A program made the position numbers and the translations under genes. The notes beneath the pieces were generated by a model that was given only the letters and a program-made list of their open reading frames with translations, had not been told where the DNA came from and did not search any database. Positions 10,607-19,929 of a stretch of 64,000 nucleotides of DNA are shown here, piece by piece (position 1 is the first letter of the stretch; the number at the start of each line of letters is the position of its first letter). Origin of the DNA: an uncultured Cellvibrio sp. (GTDB taxonomy: Bacteria; Pseudomonadota; Gammaproteobacteria; Pseudomonadales; Cellvibrionaceae); NCBI GenBank assembly GCA_946481095.1, contig CAMLML010000008.1:1-64000 (forward strand), in the 5' to 3' direction.

Positions 10607-11048
10607 CATATATACAACACCCGAAAGTAATTTAATAGGCAATACCAACTCGATGGAAAATCCAGAGGTTGTAGCGCTGAAAATAATATTTAAAGAACAA
10701 CGAATACTGTTAGCGCCTCTGATTACGTTTTTCTCTACATTGTTATTTTTTATACCCATGCTGTTTTCATTTGAATCTATGCCTATGTGGATTTTTGTTT
10801 CCCCTGCATTTGCAATTGGATTGATTGTGAAATATACCTGTCGATTAGTGCATCTCAAACATCGAATTATCTCGGGCATAGTATCGATATCAATTATTTT
10901 TTTGCTTCTACTACTGTATGATCCGATTATCGCTATTAGTGTTTCAGCATTTAGTTTTATTATTTTTGTTGTTCTTTCCAAAAGAACACTTCATCCGGAC
11001 CAACAAAAATTACTGTATAAATTAAAAATTGGTAAATTGAAACTATAG
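10599..11048 (+). CDS. Four-helix membrane protein of unknown function
   Basis: This 149-residue protein has a polar N-terminus (about 40 residues) and four hydrophobic segments between about 45 and 125, ending in a basic tail. It overlaps the RDD gene by 8 bases, which points to co-translation. The region is AT-richer than the flanking ettA gene. I do not recognise a family. Confidence 0.55.
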   Translation: MNNIYTTPESNLIGNTNSMENPEVVALKIIFKEQRILLAPLITFFSTLLFFIPMLFSFESMPMWIFVSPAFAIGLIVKYTCRLVHLKHRIISGIVSISIIFLLLLLYDPIIAISVSAFSFIIFVVLSKRTLHPDQQKLLYKLKIGKLKL

Positions 11049-11146
11049 GATAAATATCACGCCGGTTCTGCAGCTTTTACTCACGTCGGGTTTTCTTTAT
11101 AGTAGCGGCATCATTTTTTCATTCACACCAACCAAGGTCTGATCTC

Positions 11147-12808
11147 ATGGCTCAATATGTTTATACCATGCATCGTTTAGGCAAAATTGTTCCGCCCAAA
11201 CGTGAAATTCTTAAAGATATCTCTCTGTCATTTTTCCCCGGCGCCAAAATCGGCGTATTGGGTTTGAACGGTTCCGGTAAATCCACCTTGCTCAAAATTA
11301 TGGCAGGTGTTGATCAAGACTTTAATGGTGAAGCTCGCCCTATGCCAGGCATTAAAGTGGGTTATTTGCCGCAAGAGCCACAATTAGACCCGGCAAAAGA
11401 TGTACGAGGCAATGTGGAAGACGGTGTGCGCGAAGCGGTTGAAGCCCTCGCAGAATTGGATCGTATTTACGCTGCTTACGCTGAACCCGATGCAGATTTT
11501 GATGATCTGGCAAAAAAACAAGCCAAGTGTGAAGACATTATTCAAGCTTGGGATGCGCACAATTTAAGTCACACATTGGAAGTCGCCGCTGACGCTTTAC
11601 GTTTGCCACCGTGGGATGCAGACGTCACCAAATTATCCGGCGGTGAAAAACGTCGTGTTGCACTCTGCCGTTTGTTGCTCTCGCGCCCCGACATGTTATT
11701 GCTCGACGAACCCACCAACCATTTGGATGCGGAATCGGTTTATTGGCTCGAACAATTTTTGCAAAAATTCACCGGCACAGTGGTAGCGATTACGCACGAT
11801 CGATACTTCCTCGACAATGCGGCTGGTTGGATTCTTGAACTCGACCGCGGTCATGGCATTCCATACGAAGGCAATTACTCCAGCTGGCTGGAACAAAAAG
11901 AAGCACGTTTAGCACAAGAACAAAAAACAGAAGCTGCGCATCAAAAAGCCTTGAAACAAGAATTGGAATGGGTGCGACAAAACCCAAAAGGCCGACAAGC
12001 AAAAAGCAAAGCGCGTCTTGCACGTTTTGATGAATTGCAATCACAAGAATTTCAAGCGCGTAACGAAACCAACGAAATTTATATTCCGCCGGGTGAAAGA
12101 CTGGGTGATAAAGTTATCGAATTCGAAAACGTATCCAAAGGTTATGGTGATCGCTTATTAATTGATAACTTGTCCTTCATAATTCCGAAAGGCGCAGTTG
12201 TTGGAATTGTTGGCGGTAACGGCGCCGGTAAATCCACCCTCTTCCGCATGATTGCTGGTGTTGAAAAACCCGATAGCGGAAAAGTCACTATCGGTGAAAC
12301 AGTAAAAGTCGCGTTCGTCGATCAAAGCCGCGACAATTTGGAAAATAATAAAACCGTTTGGGAAGCCATTTCCGGCGGCGCCGATATTTTGAAAATTGGC
12401 AACTATGAAGTGCAATCACGTTCCTATATTGGTCGATTTAATTTCAAAGGTGCCGATCAACAAAAACGTGTTGGCGAATTATCTGGCGGTGAACGCGGCC
12501 GTTTGCATTTGGCCAACACCTTGAAACAAGGCGCGAATGTTTTATTACTCGACGAACCTTCAAACGATCTCGATATTGAAACACTGCGTGCATTGGAAGA
12601 TGCAATCCTGTCATTCCCCGGCTGCGCACTGGTAATCTCGCACGACCGCTGGTTCCTCGACCGTATCGCAACGCACATTCTCGCTTACGAAGGTGATTCG
12701 GATATTGTTTTCTTTGAGGGCAACTACACCGATTACCACGAGGATTTGGTCAAGCGCAAAGGCCAAAATGCTCAGCCTCAGCGAATGAAATATAAACCTT
12801 TGAAGTAA
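11147..12808 (+). CDS. ettA: Energy-dependent translational throttle protein EttA (ABC-F)
   Basis: This 553-residue ABC-F ATPase lacks membrane segments. EttA binds the ribosomal E site and gates the first elongation step according to the ATP/ADP ratio. It has two nucleotide-binding domains: Walker A GLNGSGKST and GGNGAGKST, signatures LSGGEKRR and LSGGERGR, and Walker B LLLDEPTNHLD and LLLDEPSNDLD. A basic tRNA-interaction linker lies between them. Length and the N-terminus MAQYVYTMHRLGKIVPPKR match the EttA subgroup rather than Uup or YheS. It is followed by a strong terminator. Confidence 0.96.
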   Translation: MAQYVYTMHRLGKIVPPKREILKDISLSFFPGAKIGVLGLNGSGKSTLLKIMAGVDQDFNGEARPMPGIKVGYLPQEPQLDPAKDVRGNVEDGVREAVEALAELDRIYAAYAEPDADFDDLAKKQAKCEDIIQAWDAHNLSHTLEVAADALRLPPWDADVTKLSGGEKRRVALCRLLLSRPDMLLLDEPTNHLDAESVYWLEQFLQKFTGTVVAITHDRYFLDNAAGWILELDRGHGIPYEGNYSSWLEQKEARLAQEQKTEAAHQKALKQELEWVRQNPKGRQAKSKARLARFDELQSQEFQARNETNEIYIPPGERLGDKVIEFENVSKGYGDRLLIDNLSFIIPKGAVVGIVGGNGAGKSTLFRMIAGVEKPDSGKVTIGETVKVAFVDQSRDNLENNKTVWEAISGGADILKIGNYEVQSRSYIGRFNFKGADQQKRVGELSGGERGRLHLANTLKQGANVLLLDEPSNDLDIETLRALEDAILSFPGCALVISHDRWFLDRIATHILAYEGDSDIVFFEGNYTDYHEDLVKRKGQNAQPQRMKYKPLK

Positions 12809-12811
12809 GAA

Positions 12812-12845
12812 AAAATAAAGGCAGCGTGAGCTGCCTTTATTTTGA
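12812..12845 (+). terminator. Rho-independent terminator after ettA
   Basis: A perfect 12-base stem AATAAAGGCAGC/GCTGCCTTTATT with a GTGA loop is followed by TTT. It starts a few bases after the ettA stop. Confidence 0.9.
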
Positions 12846-12916
12846 GCCTCAAACAAGTCAGTTGTATTGAGATTGGCTAGCTATCTATTCAACACCCCAC
12901 TTACAAAGGCATTGGT

Positions 12917-13633
12917 ATGAAAAAAATTATATCCGTCTTTATTACAATATTTTTTAGTATCAACTTTGCACAAGCCAACGTTGATACTGAATATTTAAAA
13001 TATATATACAAACTGATTGAAGATAAACAATATCAAAAAGCATTTGAAGAGCATCAATATTTTTTTGAGGAATCAAAAAAATCACCGCGATTGGGCGCCG
13101 TAAGAACCTCTTATGGCTTATCTAGCTGGGCTGATCTCGGCAAAGTATACCCACCAGCTCATGCTGCATTGGTTAAAATGTCAAGCGAACGAAAATCATT
13201 GATACTCTCGGGCGAAAAATCATTTGATGTTTTCCAAGAATACGCAGCAATCAATAGGTATATTGGTAAAAACAAAGAAACAATCGATACATTTTTAACT
13301 GTAGATAAAAAACTTCCAGACAATGCGAAAAGATTTTATCTTATTACAGAAAAACTTCTTGTTGAAGAAAAGCAATTCGATGTAGTGAAAAAATATTTGA
13401 ATGACCCCATATTTAAATACGAAAATATTCGTCATCGGAGAGAACTTGACCTAAGCTGGTTCAGAGCGAAGTCATCAACTCGCACAATCCAGGAGATCAA
13501 CTCAGACTTTGAAACAGAAGTTAAAGAACTGATTGATATCACGACGAAAATAGGGATGCAGGATGAGGCGGATGAAATTAAAAATCGCTTTGAATCTTAC
13601 TTTAATGGAAATTTGAAGCGAAAATATTATTAA
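12917..13633 (+). CDS. Secreted orphan protein
   Basis: This 238-residue protein has a signal peptide (MKKIISVFITIFFSINFAQA). The mature part is largely charged alpha-helix, with Tyr/Lys/Glu-rich segments reminiscent of degenerate helical repeats. The codon use is markedly AT-rich compared with ettA upstream, which suggests recent acquisition or relaxed constraint. It converges on the GspG-like gene 10 bases away. No family is recognised. Confidence 0.6.
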   Translation: MKKIISVFITIFFSINFAQANVDTEYLKYIYKLIEDKQYQKAFEEHQYFFEESKKSPRLGAVRTSYGLSSWADLGKVYPPAHAALVKMSSERKSLILSGEKSFDVFQEYAAINRYIGKNKETIDTFLTVDKKLPDNAKRFYLITEKLLVEEKQFDVVKKYLNDPIFKYENIRHRRELDLSWFRAKSSTRTIQEINSDFETEVKELIDITTKIGMQDEADEIKNRFESYFNGNLKRKYY

Positions 13634-13643
13634 TATCAAAAAA

Positions 13644-14069
13644 TTATGGAAATGGATTTCCAGCAGAAAACAATTCAACTTCCCGAACAAAATTAACACC
13701 CATACAGGCTTCGTTTAAACCAGACCATATAATAGCTTTCTGACCATCGTCCAAGACTAAATATTGGTATTCGTTACCCCAAGGGTCTTTGGGCACATAC
13801 TCTATATATCCTCGATCACTATATTTATCGCCCAATTTCTTGCTGCTTTCACTTAACACCAACACAGACAGTCCTTCTTCGGAAGTTGGGAATCTACCCA
13901 TTTGCATAGAAAACATTTTTGTTGCTGTTTGAAGAGCTGCTAGATCCGCACTGTTTTCAAAACAATCGCGATTGGATTCATCTATTCTCAGTGGTAAAAA
14001 TGGTGTTGCCAATCCAATCAATGCAAAAATACAAACGATAAGTTTAGAAACCATTTTTAGTGTCTTCAT
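13644..14069 (-). CDS. GspG C-terminal-like protein without prepilin motif (paralogue 2)
   Basis: This is a 141-residue protein. The ATG at 14069 is preceded by AGGTTGAG, and the longer frame would need a TTG. One N-terminal membrane segment (about residues 8-25) precedes a domain like the C-terminal part of type II secretion pseudopilin GspG: GRFPTSEEGLSVLV and DPWGNEYQY. The GFTLxE prepilin peptidase site is absent, so it is a signal-anchored pseudopilin-like protein rather than a true pseudopilin. It is a paralogue of the neighbour at 14122-14544. The role is unknown. Confidence 0.75.
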   Translation of the reverse strand: MKTLKMVSKLIVCIFALIGLATPFLPLRIDESNRDCFENSADLAALQTATKMFSMQMGRFPTSEEGLSVLVLSESSKKLGDKYSDRGYIEYVPKDPWGNEYQYLVLDDGQKAIIWSGLNEACMGVNFVREVELFSAGNPFP

Positions 14070-14121
14070 ACAACTCAACCTACTATTTCAAAAAAATTAA
14101 TTATTTCTATTTCTAAAATTT

Positions 14122-14544
14122 TTAATATTTTTCGGAAGCAGACTTAATTTCTCGGCCAAGACTTACCCCGTAACAAGATTCATCCGCACTCGACCAAATA
14201 ATTGCAGTTTTACCATTATCAGTAGTGGCATATTGATAATCATTCCCCCATGGATCTTTAACCAGTTTTTCTAAATATCCATGTTTGTTATAGGTATTTC
14301 CTAACTTTTGACTTTCATTAGAAAACACCAACACGGATAACCCTTCTTGAAAAGTGGGGAATCTTCCCATATCTTTTTCAAAAGACCTTATTGCAACTTC
14401 ATGAGCAAGCAAATTAGCTTTTGCCTTGGCACATGTAGAGTTTGGACAATCACTTAAAGACACAAGGTATGAAAAAGTAATAATCAAGCCCAATAAGGCA
14501 AACATTAAAGTTAATAAATAGAAAAGCACTTTAAAAATTTTCAT
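14122..14544 (-). CDS. GspG C-terminal-like protein without prepilin motif (paralogue 1)
   Basis: This 140-residue protein has one N-terminal membrane segment (about residues 5-28) and a GspG-like C-terminal domain (GRFPTFQEGLSVLV, DPWGNDYQY, TAIIWSSADESC). It shares order and motifs with the gene just downstream, which marks a tandem duplication. Neither copy has a prepilin cleavage site. A conserved Cys pair (one after the membrane segment, one near the C-terminus) could form a disulfide. The function is not known. Confidence 0.75.
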   Translation of the reverse strand: MKIFKVLFYLLTLMFALLGLIITFSYLVSLSDCPNSTCAKAKANLLAHEVAIRSFEKDMGRFPTFQEGLSVLVFSNESQKLGNTYNKHGYLEKLVKDPWGNDYQYATTDNGKTAIIWSSADESCYGVSLGREIKSASEKY

Positions 14545-14580
14545 TCAGCATTCCCTAATTAAATCGATAGGAAAATCCAC

Positions 14581-14647
14581 CGTCATACCTGCGAAAGCAG
14601 GTATCCATAAACTATCAAAATGGATTCCTGCCTACGCAGGAATGACG
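14581..14647. repeat. Intergenic inverted repeat (palindromic element)
   Basis: The left end CGTCATACCTGCGAAAGCAG and the right end CCTGCCTACGCAGGAATGACG are near-perfect inverted copies, and internal ATCCA/TGGAT also pair. Each arm contains its own CCTGC/GCAGG hairpin. It sits 27 bases downstream of the Tat oxidoreductase stop and may act as a terminator or be a small non-autonomous mobile element. No second copy was seen in the window. Confidence 0.7.
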
Positions 14648-14674
14648 ATAGTAACGCACATAATTTTTTATAAA

Positions 14675-15844
14675 TTACACAACTAACTTCGTCGCACCCT
14701 TCTGCGCCTTCAACACCAACTCTGCAGCAAGCAATGCCTGTTCCTGATTTTGTGCTGTGTCAGTTCGATTCACTATGTCAGCGACAAATTGTTCGCCGAA
14801 AGGTAAAGGTAATTGGCTGCAATCCAGATAACGGGATTCTTTGCGATCCACAATTAATAGATGATTGTTCCCGGGACGGCCTTGGGGATCGATATATTTT
14901 CGTAATTCAATATAACCTTCAGTGCCCAAAATAAATAAGCGACCATCACCCCACACACCCAAACCATCGGGTGTATACCAATCCACCCGCACGTAACCTG
15001 TGCCGCCATTTCCGGTCAGCATCATATCGCCAAAATCTTCAAATTTTGGATGTTGTGGATTGGCGAAATTTCCAGTTTGCGATGCCACAACTTTTGCTTT
15101 GGTGGTGTTGGTGTAAAACAAAAATTGATCGGCTTGGTGTGAACCTATGTCTGTTAAAATTCCACCGTAATATTTTTTATCGTAAAACCAGGCAGGCCTG
15201 ACATTGGAATTGATTCTGTGCGGCGCAATATTGATGGTTTGAATAACTTTACCAATTGCACCGGCATGAACCAATTCACCGGCTTTAATTGCTGAAGGTA
15301 CTTCAAGTCTTTCGGAATACATAATCGCAAATTTACGTTTGGTTTCTTTTATTACTTTTCGCACCTGACTTAATTGTTGTAACGAGGTGATTGCGGGTTT
15401 ATCGCCGAGAAAATCTTTATCAGCTTGCATTACCCGAATACCTAAAGGCGCTCGCTGATTCGGAACAGGTGCGGCCACGACAAGTTGAATGGATTTATCA
15501 TTCAAAATTTCATCTTCCGATGCGGCTTCTTTTACATCGCCAAATTTTGCACGAAAATCAGCAAGCTGTTTTTCTTTTAAGCCATCGGTATTGGTCGATA
15601 AGATTGACACCAATTCACCGCCGCCACGCAGCATTGCCGCTGTCATACTGAATATATGGGAATGATCCATACCAATTACGGCGAATTTAATCTTGTGTTT
15701 TATTTTCGCCTTTTGTTTTTCAGGCTTAATAACTTGATGTTTAATCTTATCAGCTGATGCCTGCGCAAATGTTTCACCGGTGATGGACACCAAACCCGCA
15801 AGGCTCGCGACTTGTAAAAAACTTCTTCTATCGATTGGATTCAT
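14675..15844 (-). CDS. Tat-exported Gfo/Idh/MocA family oxidoreductase
   Basis: This is a 389-residue protein; the ATG at 15844 is preceded by GGAG. The N-terminus PIDRRSFLQVASLAGLV is a twin-arginine signal, so the enzyme is probably exported folded with its NAD(P) cofactor. A Rossmann domain follows (KFAVIGMDHSHIF in place of the classic GxGxxG), then the DKPAIT motif (family EKP) and the dehydrogenase C-terminal domain with DIGSHQADQFLFY. The substrate is unknown but likely a sugar or cyclitol derivative. It lies downstream of the symporter in the same direction, so co-expression with the osmolyte genes is possible. Confidence 0.85.
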   Translation of the reverse strand: MNPIDRRSFLQVASLAGLVSITGETFAQASADKIKHQVIKPEKQKAKIKHKIKFAVIGMDHSHIFSMTAAMLRGGGELVSILSTNTDGLKEKQLADFRAKFGDVKEAASEDEILNDKSIQLVVAAPVPNQRAPLGIRVMQADKDFLGDKPAITSLQQLSQVRKVIKETKRKFAIMYSERLEVPSAIKAGELVHAGAIGKVIQTINIAPHRINSNVRPAWFYDKKYYGGILTDIGSHQADQFLFYTNTTKAKVVASQTGNFANPQHPKFEDFGDMMLTGNGGTGYVRVDWYTPDGLGVWGDGRLFILGTEGYIELRKYIDPQGRPGNNHLLIVDRKESRYLDCSQLPLPFGEQFVADIVNRTDTAQNQEQALLAAELVLKAQKGATKLVV

Positions 15845-15926
15845 GGATAAGCTCCTGCATTGGAAGATATCTAGCAAGCCAATCATAGACCAAAATCAAC
15901 AAATGTGACTGCAGCGATCAAAAAAA

Positions 15927-17336
15927 TTAATCATCAACAGGTATAAATTTTTTATGGGCACCTCGACCAAATAATTTCAGTAACAACAAACAGCTGCAGG
16001 AAAGCAGGATTGCAGGGGCAGCCTCAAACGTATTTTCTATCGCTCCATTTATCCATAATATAAAGGTCAGGCAGACGTTTAATATCACCAAGCCGGTGGC
16101 CAGCATCCAACTTATTCTAAAACGGATTAATGCACTGAATATCAAGGGGACAAAAGTTGCTGCCAACATTCCCCAAGACATCACCACCAAAGCAAATACA
16201 GATTCTTTGCTGGAAAGACTCCAGATCACGGCGACAACAACACAAATCGCGGTGGAATATCGATAACTTTTTTTAGCTGTAAAAAATTGCGGTAATAACT
16301 CTTGTGATAAGAAAGAAGAACAACTGAGAATTAATGAATCCGCTGTTGATATAGTGGCAGCAAAAATACCAGCCAGAATCACGCCTGTTAATATTGGCGG
16401 TAAAAGTTCTTGTGCCATTCTGGGCAATGCCGTTTCTGAATCAAATCCGCTATCAGATGCAAAATAAAGGCGCGCCAATAAACCTACGCCTGTTGCCATC
16501 ATATAAAAGGTGATAAACCACAAATAATACCAACAGCGCATTTGAAAAAAATGTTGCGCACTATTTAATGACATAAATCGAATCATAATATGCGGCTGGG
16601 CAACCACCGAAAAACCGGCAATCATCCAGACCAGAAAAAACCAGAGTAGATAACTCCATTGAAAATCTGATAGAAAAAGGTAATCATCAATTATTGTTAA
16701 ATCGGTATAAACCTCTGCAATGCCGCCCATCGATTGCAATACCGCATATAGCATAACCAACATAGCAATAAACATAACAAAGGATTGAGCAGCATCAGTC
16801 CAGATAGAAGCGCGTATACCACCTGCCAAACAATAACTCAGCACAATCAAACTACCGAGCAGTATTCCCTGCCATACCTGCCAATCCATCAAAATTTGAA
16901 TTGCTTTTGCACCGGCAATTAATTGTGCGCCCGCATAAGATAATAAAAAAATCAGTGAAATTATGGCGACAAGATAACGAAAATTTTGATTGTTGAATTG
17001 GTTCCAGAAAGTGATTACCGATAAATAACTGGATTCCGATTGACGACAACTGATTTCCTGAAATTTTTTATGAACCAATATCGATGCCAGAAAATCACCC
17101 AGCAACCATGCCAACATTAACAATATTGCATATAAACCTTGATAGTAAGTGTAGCCAATCACACCTATAAACATGTAACCGCTATTATTGGTAGCCACCG
17201 CTGACAAACCAACCAGCCAAGGCGCTACTGAATTGCTTGCAACATAATAATCCTGCTTGGTATCGCGCTTTTTTCTCACCGACAACAAACCAATTGCCAG
17301 AAACAAAATCAGACACAAACTAAAACTTAACAACAT
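15927..17336 (-). CDS. Sodium:solute symporter (SSS family)
   Basis: This 469-residue inner-membrane transporter has about 12-13 hydrophobic segments and SSS features such as AVATNNSGYMFIGVIGY, AGGIRASIWTDAAQ and ATISTADSLILS, like PutP/PanF-type Na+-coupled carriers. It lies 19 bases downstream of the TPR gene in the ectABC unit. Uptake of a compatible solute (ectoine, proline or betaine) is a reasonable inference from context, but the sequence alone does not fix the substrate. Confidence 0.9.
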   Translation of the reverse strand: MLLSFSLCLILFLAIGLLSVRKKRDTKQDYYVASNSVAPWLVGLSAVATNNSGYMFIGVIGYTYYQGLYAILLMLAWLLGDFLASILVHKKFQEISCRQSESSYLSVITFWNQFNNQNFRYLVAIISLIFLLSYAGAQLIAGAKAIQILMDWQVWQGILLGSLIVLSYCLAGGIRASIWTDAAQSFVMFIAMLVMLYAVLQSMGGIAEVYTDLTIIDDYLFLSDFQWSYLLWFFLVWMIAGFSVVAQPHIMIRFMSLNSAQHFFQMRCWYYLWFITFYMMATGVGLLARLYFASDSGFDSETALPRMAQELLPPILTGVILAGIFAATISTADSLILSCSSFLSQELLPQFFTAKKSYRYSTAICVVVAVIWSLSSKESVFALVVMSWGMLAATFVPLIFSALIRFRISWMLATGLVILNVCLTFILWINGAIENTFEAAPAILLSCSCLLLLKLFGRGAHKKFIPVDD

Positions 17337-17355
17337 AGCGATACCTATGAATTTA

Positions 17356-18237
17356 TTATTTTTTTATTTCAATCAATAGCGATTGAAAATCGGATAATTC
17401 ATGCAGGGGTTCAAGCGCAGGATCTTTAGCAAAATCTTCGAGAGTTGCGTCACCTTTAATCAGAGCTTTCTTTAAAAACGATAAGGCTTCGTCATAATGT
17501 TTTAAGGCTGTGTGCGCACAAGCTAATTGGTAAAAAGCATGGGCATTGGAAGGATCCAACTGCAAAGCGCGCTGACAAAGATTAATAGCCCATTGCGGCT
17601 CGTTGGATTCCAGCGCTGCGTCCGCTTTATAGGTCAGCGCCTCACAATCTTTGGGATTGATCGCGAGTATTTGATCATAAATTGTAATTTTATTGGCCGG
17701 TGTTGCTTCTTGTGCAGCTCTTAACCATAACGCATGTATCTCCTGGGTTTTTTCTATAGCCATTCGGTTTTCATCTATGTAATCCGATTTTTTATTGAGT
17801 TCAGCTTCAAATTCCTTTAAGCGATTTTCATAAACAACAATTAATTTGGCCAGCTCCTCGTTAGCCAGGTTGTTCATTTTTTCTTTGATATCCCTGATGG
17901 ACTTCCATCCCAGAATTACCAATACCGAACTCACGGCGGCAATTACATAAAAGAAATAAGAAATAGTACTGGTGGCAAAACTGACACTTTTATCAACCGC
18001 ATCAATTTGCCTGTCAGTAATTTGCTGGAGAAATTCCACTCGTTGAGTAGCCATATCCATTCTGAGCGCTTTTAGCTCATCCAGAATATAGCGCTCTATA
18101 AATGGGCTGTAGAGAGGTTTTTCCAATTGCTCAATCGAATCAACTTGCGTCGATTCGGACTGACTATTTTTATTATCGTCTGCTGCTCCCGCAATAGAAA
18201 ATACCATCAGCCATATGCATAAAATTAATCTGATCAA
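17356..18237 (-). CDS. Membrane-anchored TPR protein in the ectoine operon
   Basis: This is a 293-residue protein. It likely starts with TTG at 18237, overlapping the ectC TGA stop (TTGA), which suggests coupling; an ATG at 18207 would remove most of the signal peptide. The order is a signal peptide (residues 1-19), a membrane segment near 90-112, a coiled coil (about 115-165), then two to three tetratricopeptide repeats (about 185-270, with DCEALTYKADAALESNE and NAHAFYQLACAHTALKHYDE). It is probably a scaffold in the cytoplasmic membrane. A link to ectoine synthesis is suggested only by the operon position. Confidence 0.75.
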   Translation of the reverse strand: MIRLILCIWLMVFSIAGAADDNKNSQSESTQVDSIEQLEKPLYSPFIERYILDELKALRMDMATQRVEFLQQITDRQIDAVDKSVSFATSTISYFFYVIAAVSSVLVILGWKSIRDIKEKMNNLANEELAKLIVVYENRLKEFEAELNKKSDYIDENRMAIEKTQEIHALWLRAAQEATPANKITIYDQILAINPKDCEALTYKADAALESNEPQWAINLCQRALQLDPSNAHAFYQLACAHTALKHYDEALSFLKKALIKGDATLEDFAKDPALEPLHELSDFQSLLIEIKK

Positions 18238-18626
18238 ACCAATTCACTCAGTGCCGGATAAGACCCACTGGCATCATGCACCTCATCACCTTTTAATGGA
18301 GGGTTGAATACACACGCCATTTGCATTTCTTCGAAGGCTGTTAGTTGATGTTTATCATGTTTATCCAATAAATAAAGAGTTCCCGGCTCAATCGGATAAA
18401 CCTGCTGATTAGCCAGATCAACAATCTCCCCTCTTCCCGATATGCAATAAACGGCTTCAACATGATTTTTATATTGCATATTCAATGCGGCATTTTTTTT
18501 AATCACCGTAATATGAAACGAAAAACCTACCGCATCTTCATTCAGGATTAATCGATTACTTTCCCAACCGGATGAGGTAATTTTTCGCCCCTGACGTTCC
18601 GCCTCATTTAATGTTCTAACAATCAT
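18234..18626 (-). CDS. ectC: L-ectoine synthase
   Basis: EctC closes the ring of N-gamma-acetyl-diaminobutyrate to give ectoine. At 130 residues it has the normal family length. The N-terminus MIVRTLNEAERQGRKI and the cupin core (SFHITVIKKNAALNMQYKNH, EAVYCISGRGEIVDL, GTLYLLDKHDKHQL) are typical. It starts 11 bases after the ectB stop, as in most ectABC operons. Confidence 0.97.
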   Translation of the reverse strand: MIVRTLNEAERQGRKITSSGWESNRLILNEDAVGFSFHITVIKKNAALNMQYKNHVEAVYCISGRGEIVDLANQQVYPIEPGTLYLLDKHDKHQLTAFEEMQMACVFNPPLKGDEVHDASGSYPALSELV

Positions 18627-18637
18627 AATCCCTCCTG

Positions 18638-19912
18638 TCAGGCTGTTTTTAAAATGGATTTATGGCTTCTCACTGCCGAAAAACTTAATTCCAATATTTC
18701 CATTCCCTTTTTCAAATCTGCGTCACTAATCGTCAAAGGACAAAAACATTTTACAACCTGCCCATGGTTACCCGCTGTTTCAATAATCATTCCCCGTTCA
18801 AACGCATGGCGACAAACCTTGTCGGCTATTTCACCTGAAATACATTCAATTCCTTGCATCAAACCTTTACCTTTTATGCCAGCAATCAAATATCGATTGC
18901 GCTCAAAAATAGCGGCCAATTGAACGGTTAATTGATTGGCTTTACGCTGGATTTCCTGCTGGAATTTTTCATCTCGCCAATAATAATTCAAGGCAGCTGT
19001 GGCCGTGATAAAAGCATGATTGTTACCTCTAAACGTCCCGTTATGCTCACCAGGCATCCAGGTATCCAAATCAGGTTGTATTAATAAAATTGAAAATGGC
19101 AAACCATAACCACTTAAGGATTTCGATAAGGTCACTATGTCAGGTTTTATTCCGCTGGACTCAAAACTGAAAAAACTGCCGGTACGTCCACATCCCGCTT
19201 GAATATCATCGACAATTAATAACATGTCATGTTTACGACATAATTTTTCAAGTTGTTGCAACCATTTATCCGAGGCTATATTTAACCCACCCTCGCCTTG
19301 CACCACTTCAAGAATAACCGCAGCAGGTAAATCCACTCCACTGGAGGGATCGCTTAAAAGTTTATCGATCATTTTGATGGTATCGACATCTTTCCCCAAA
19401 TAACCACAAAACGGCATGCGTTCAATATTCTGCAGCGCCACACCGGAACCCATGCGATGATGATCATTGCCGGTTGCAGCCAAAGCGCCCAAAGACACAC
19501 CGTGAAAACCGTTGGTGAATGCAATCACCGAATTTCTTTTTTTATTTTTCCTTGCCAATTTCAATGCTGCTTCTACTGCATTGGCACCCGTAGGTCCGGT
19601 AAATTGAACGCGATAATTCATATCGCGTTTTTTTAAAATAACATCGCGAAAGGTTTCCAAAAATTGCGTTTTTGCCTGAGTATGTAAATCCAACCCATGC
19701 GTAATACCATCGAATTCAATGTAATCCATTAAAGCTTTTTTAATTAAAGGATTATTGTGACCATAATTTAATGAACCCGCACCCGACAGGAAATCCAAAA
19801 AAGGACGACCGGCATCATCATAAAGATAACTACCTCGTGCCTGATTAAACACAACAGGAAATGAACGACAGTAAGATCTGACCTGCGATTCCATTTGTTG
19901 AAAGATTGTCAT
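18638..19912 (-). CDS. ectB: Diaminobutyrate-2-oxoglutarate transaminase
   Basis: EctB converts aspartate semialdehyde to diaminobutyrate using glutamate and PLP. The ATG at 19912 has GGAGG upstream and gives 424 residues, the expected length. Class III aminotransferase features are FTGPTGANAVEAALKLAR, LIVDDIQAGCGRTGSFFSFE and the PLP-lysine region TLSKSLSGYGLPFS. It lies between ectA and ectC in the standard order. Confidence 0.97.
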   Translation of the reverse strand: MTIFQQMESQVRSYCRSFPVVFNQARGSYLYDDAGRPFLDFLSGAGSLNYGHNNPLIKKALMDYIEFDGITHGLDLHTQAKTQFLETFRDVILKKRDMNYRVQFTGPTGANAVEAALKLARKNKKRNSVIAFTNGFHGVSLGALAATGNDHHRMGSGVALQNIERMPFCGYLGKDVDTIKMIDKLLSDPSSGVDLPAAVILEVVQGEGGLNIASDKWLQQLEKLCRKHDMLLIVDDIQAGCGRTGSFFSFESSGIKPDIVTLSKSLSGYGLPFSILLIQPDLDTWMPGEHNGTFRGNNHAFITATAALNYYWRDEKFQQEIQRKANQLTVQLAAIFERNRYLIAGIKGKGLMQGIECISGEIADKVCRHAFERGMIIETAGNHGQVVKCFCPLTISDADLKKGMEILELSFSAVRSHKSILKTA

Positions 19913-19929
19913 AACAAACGCCTCCGTTA

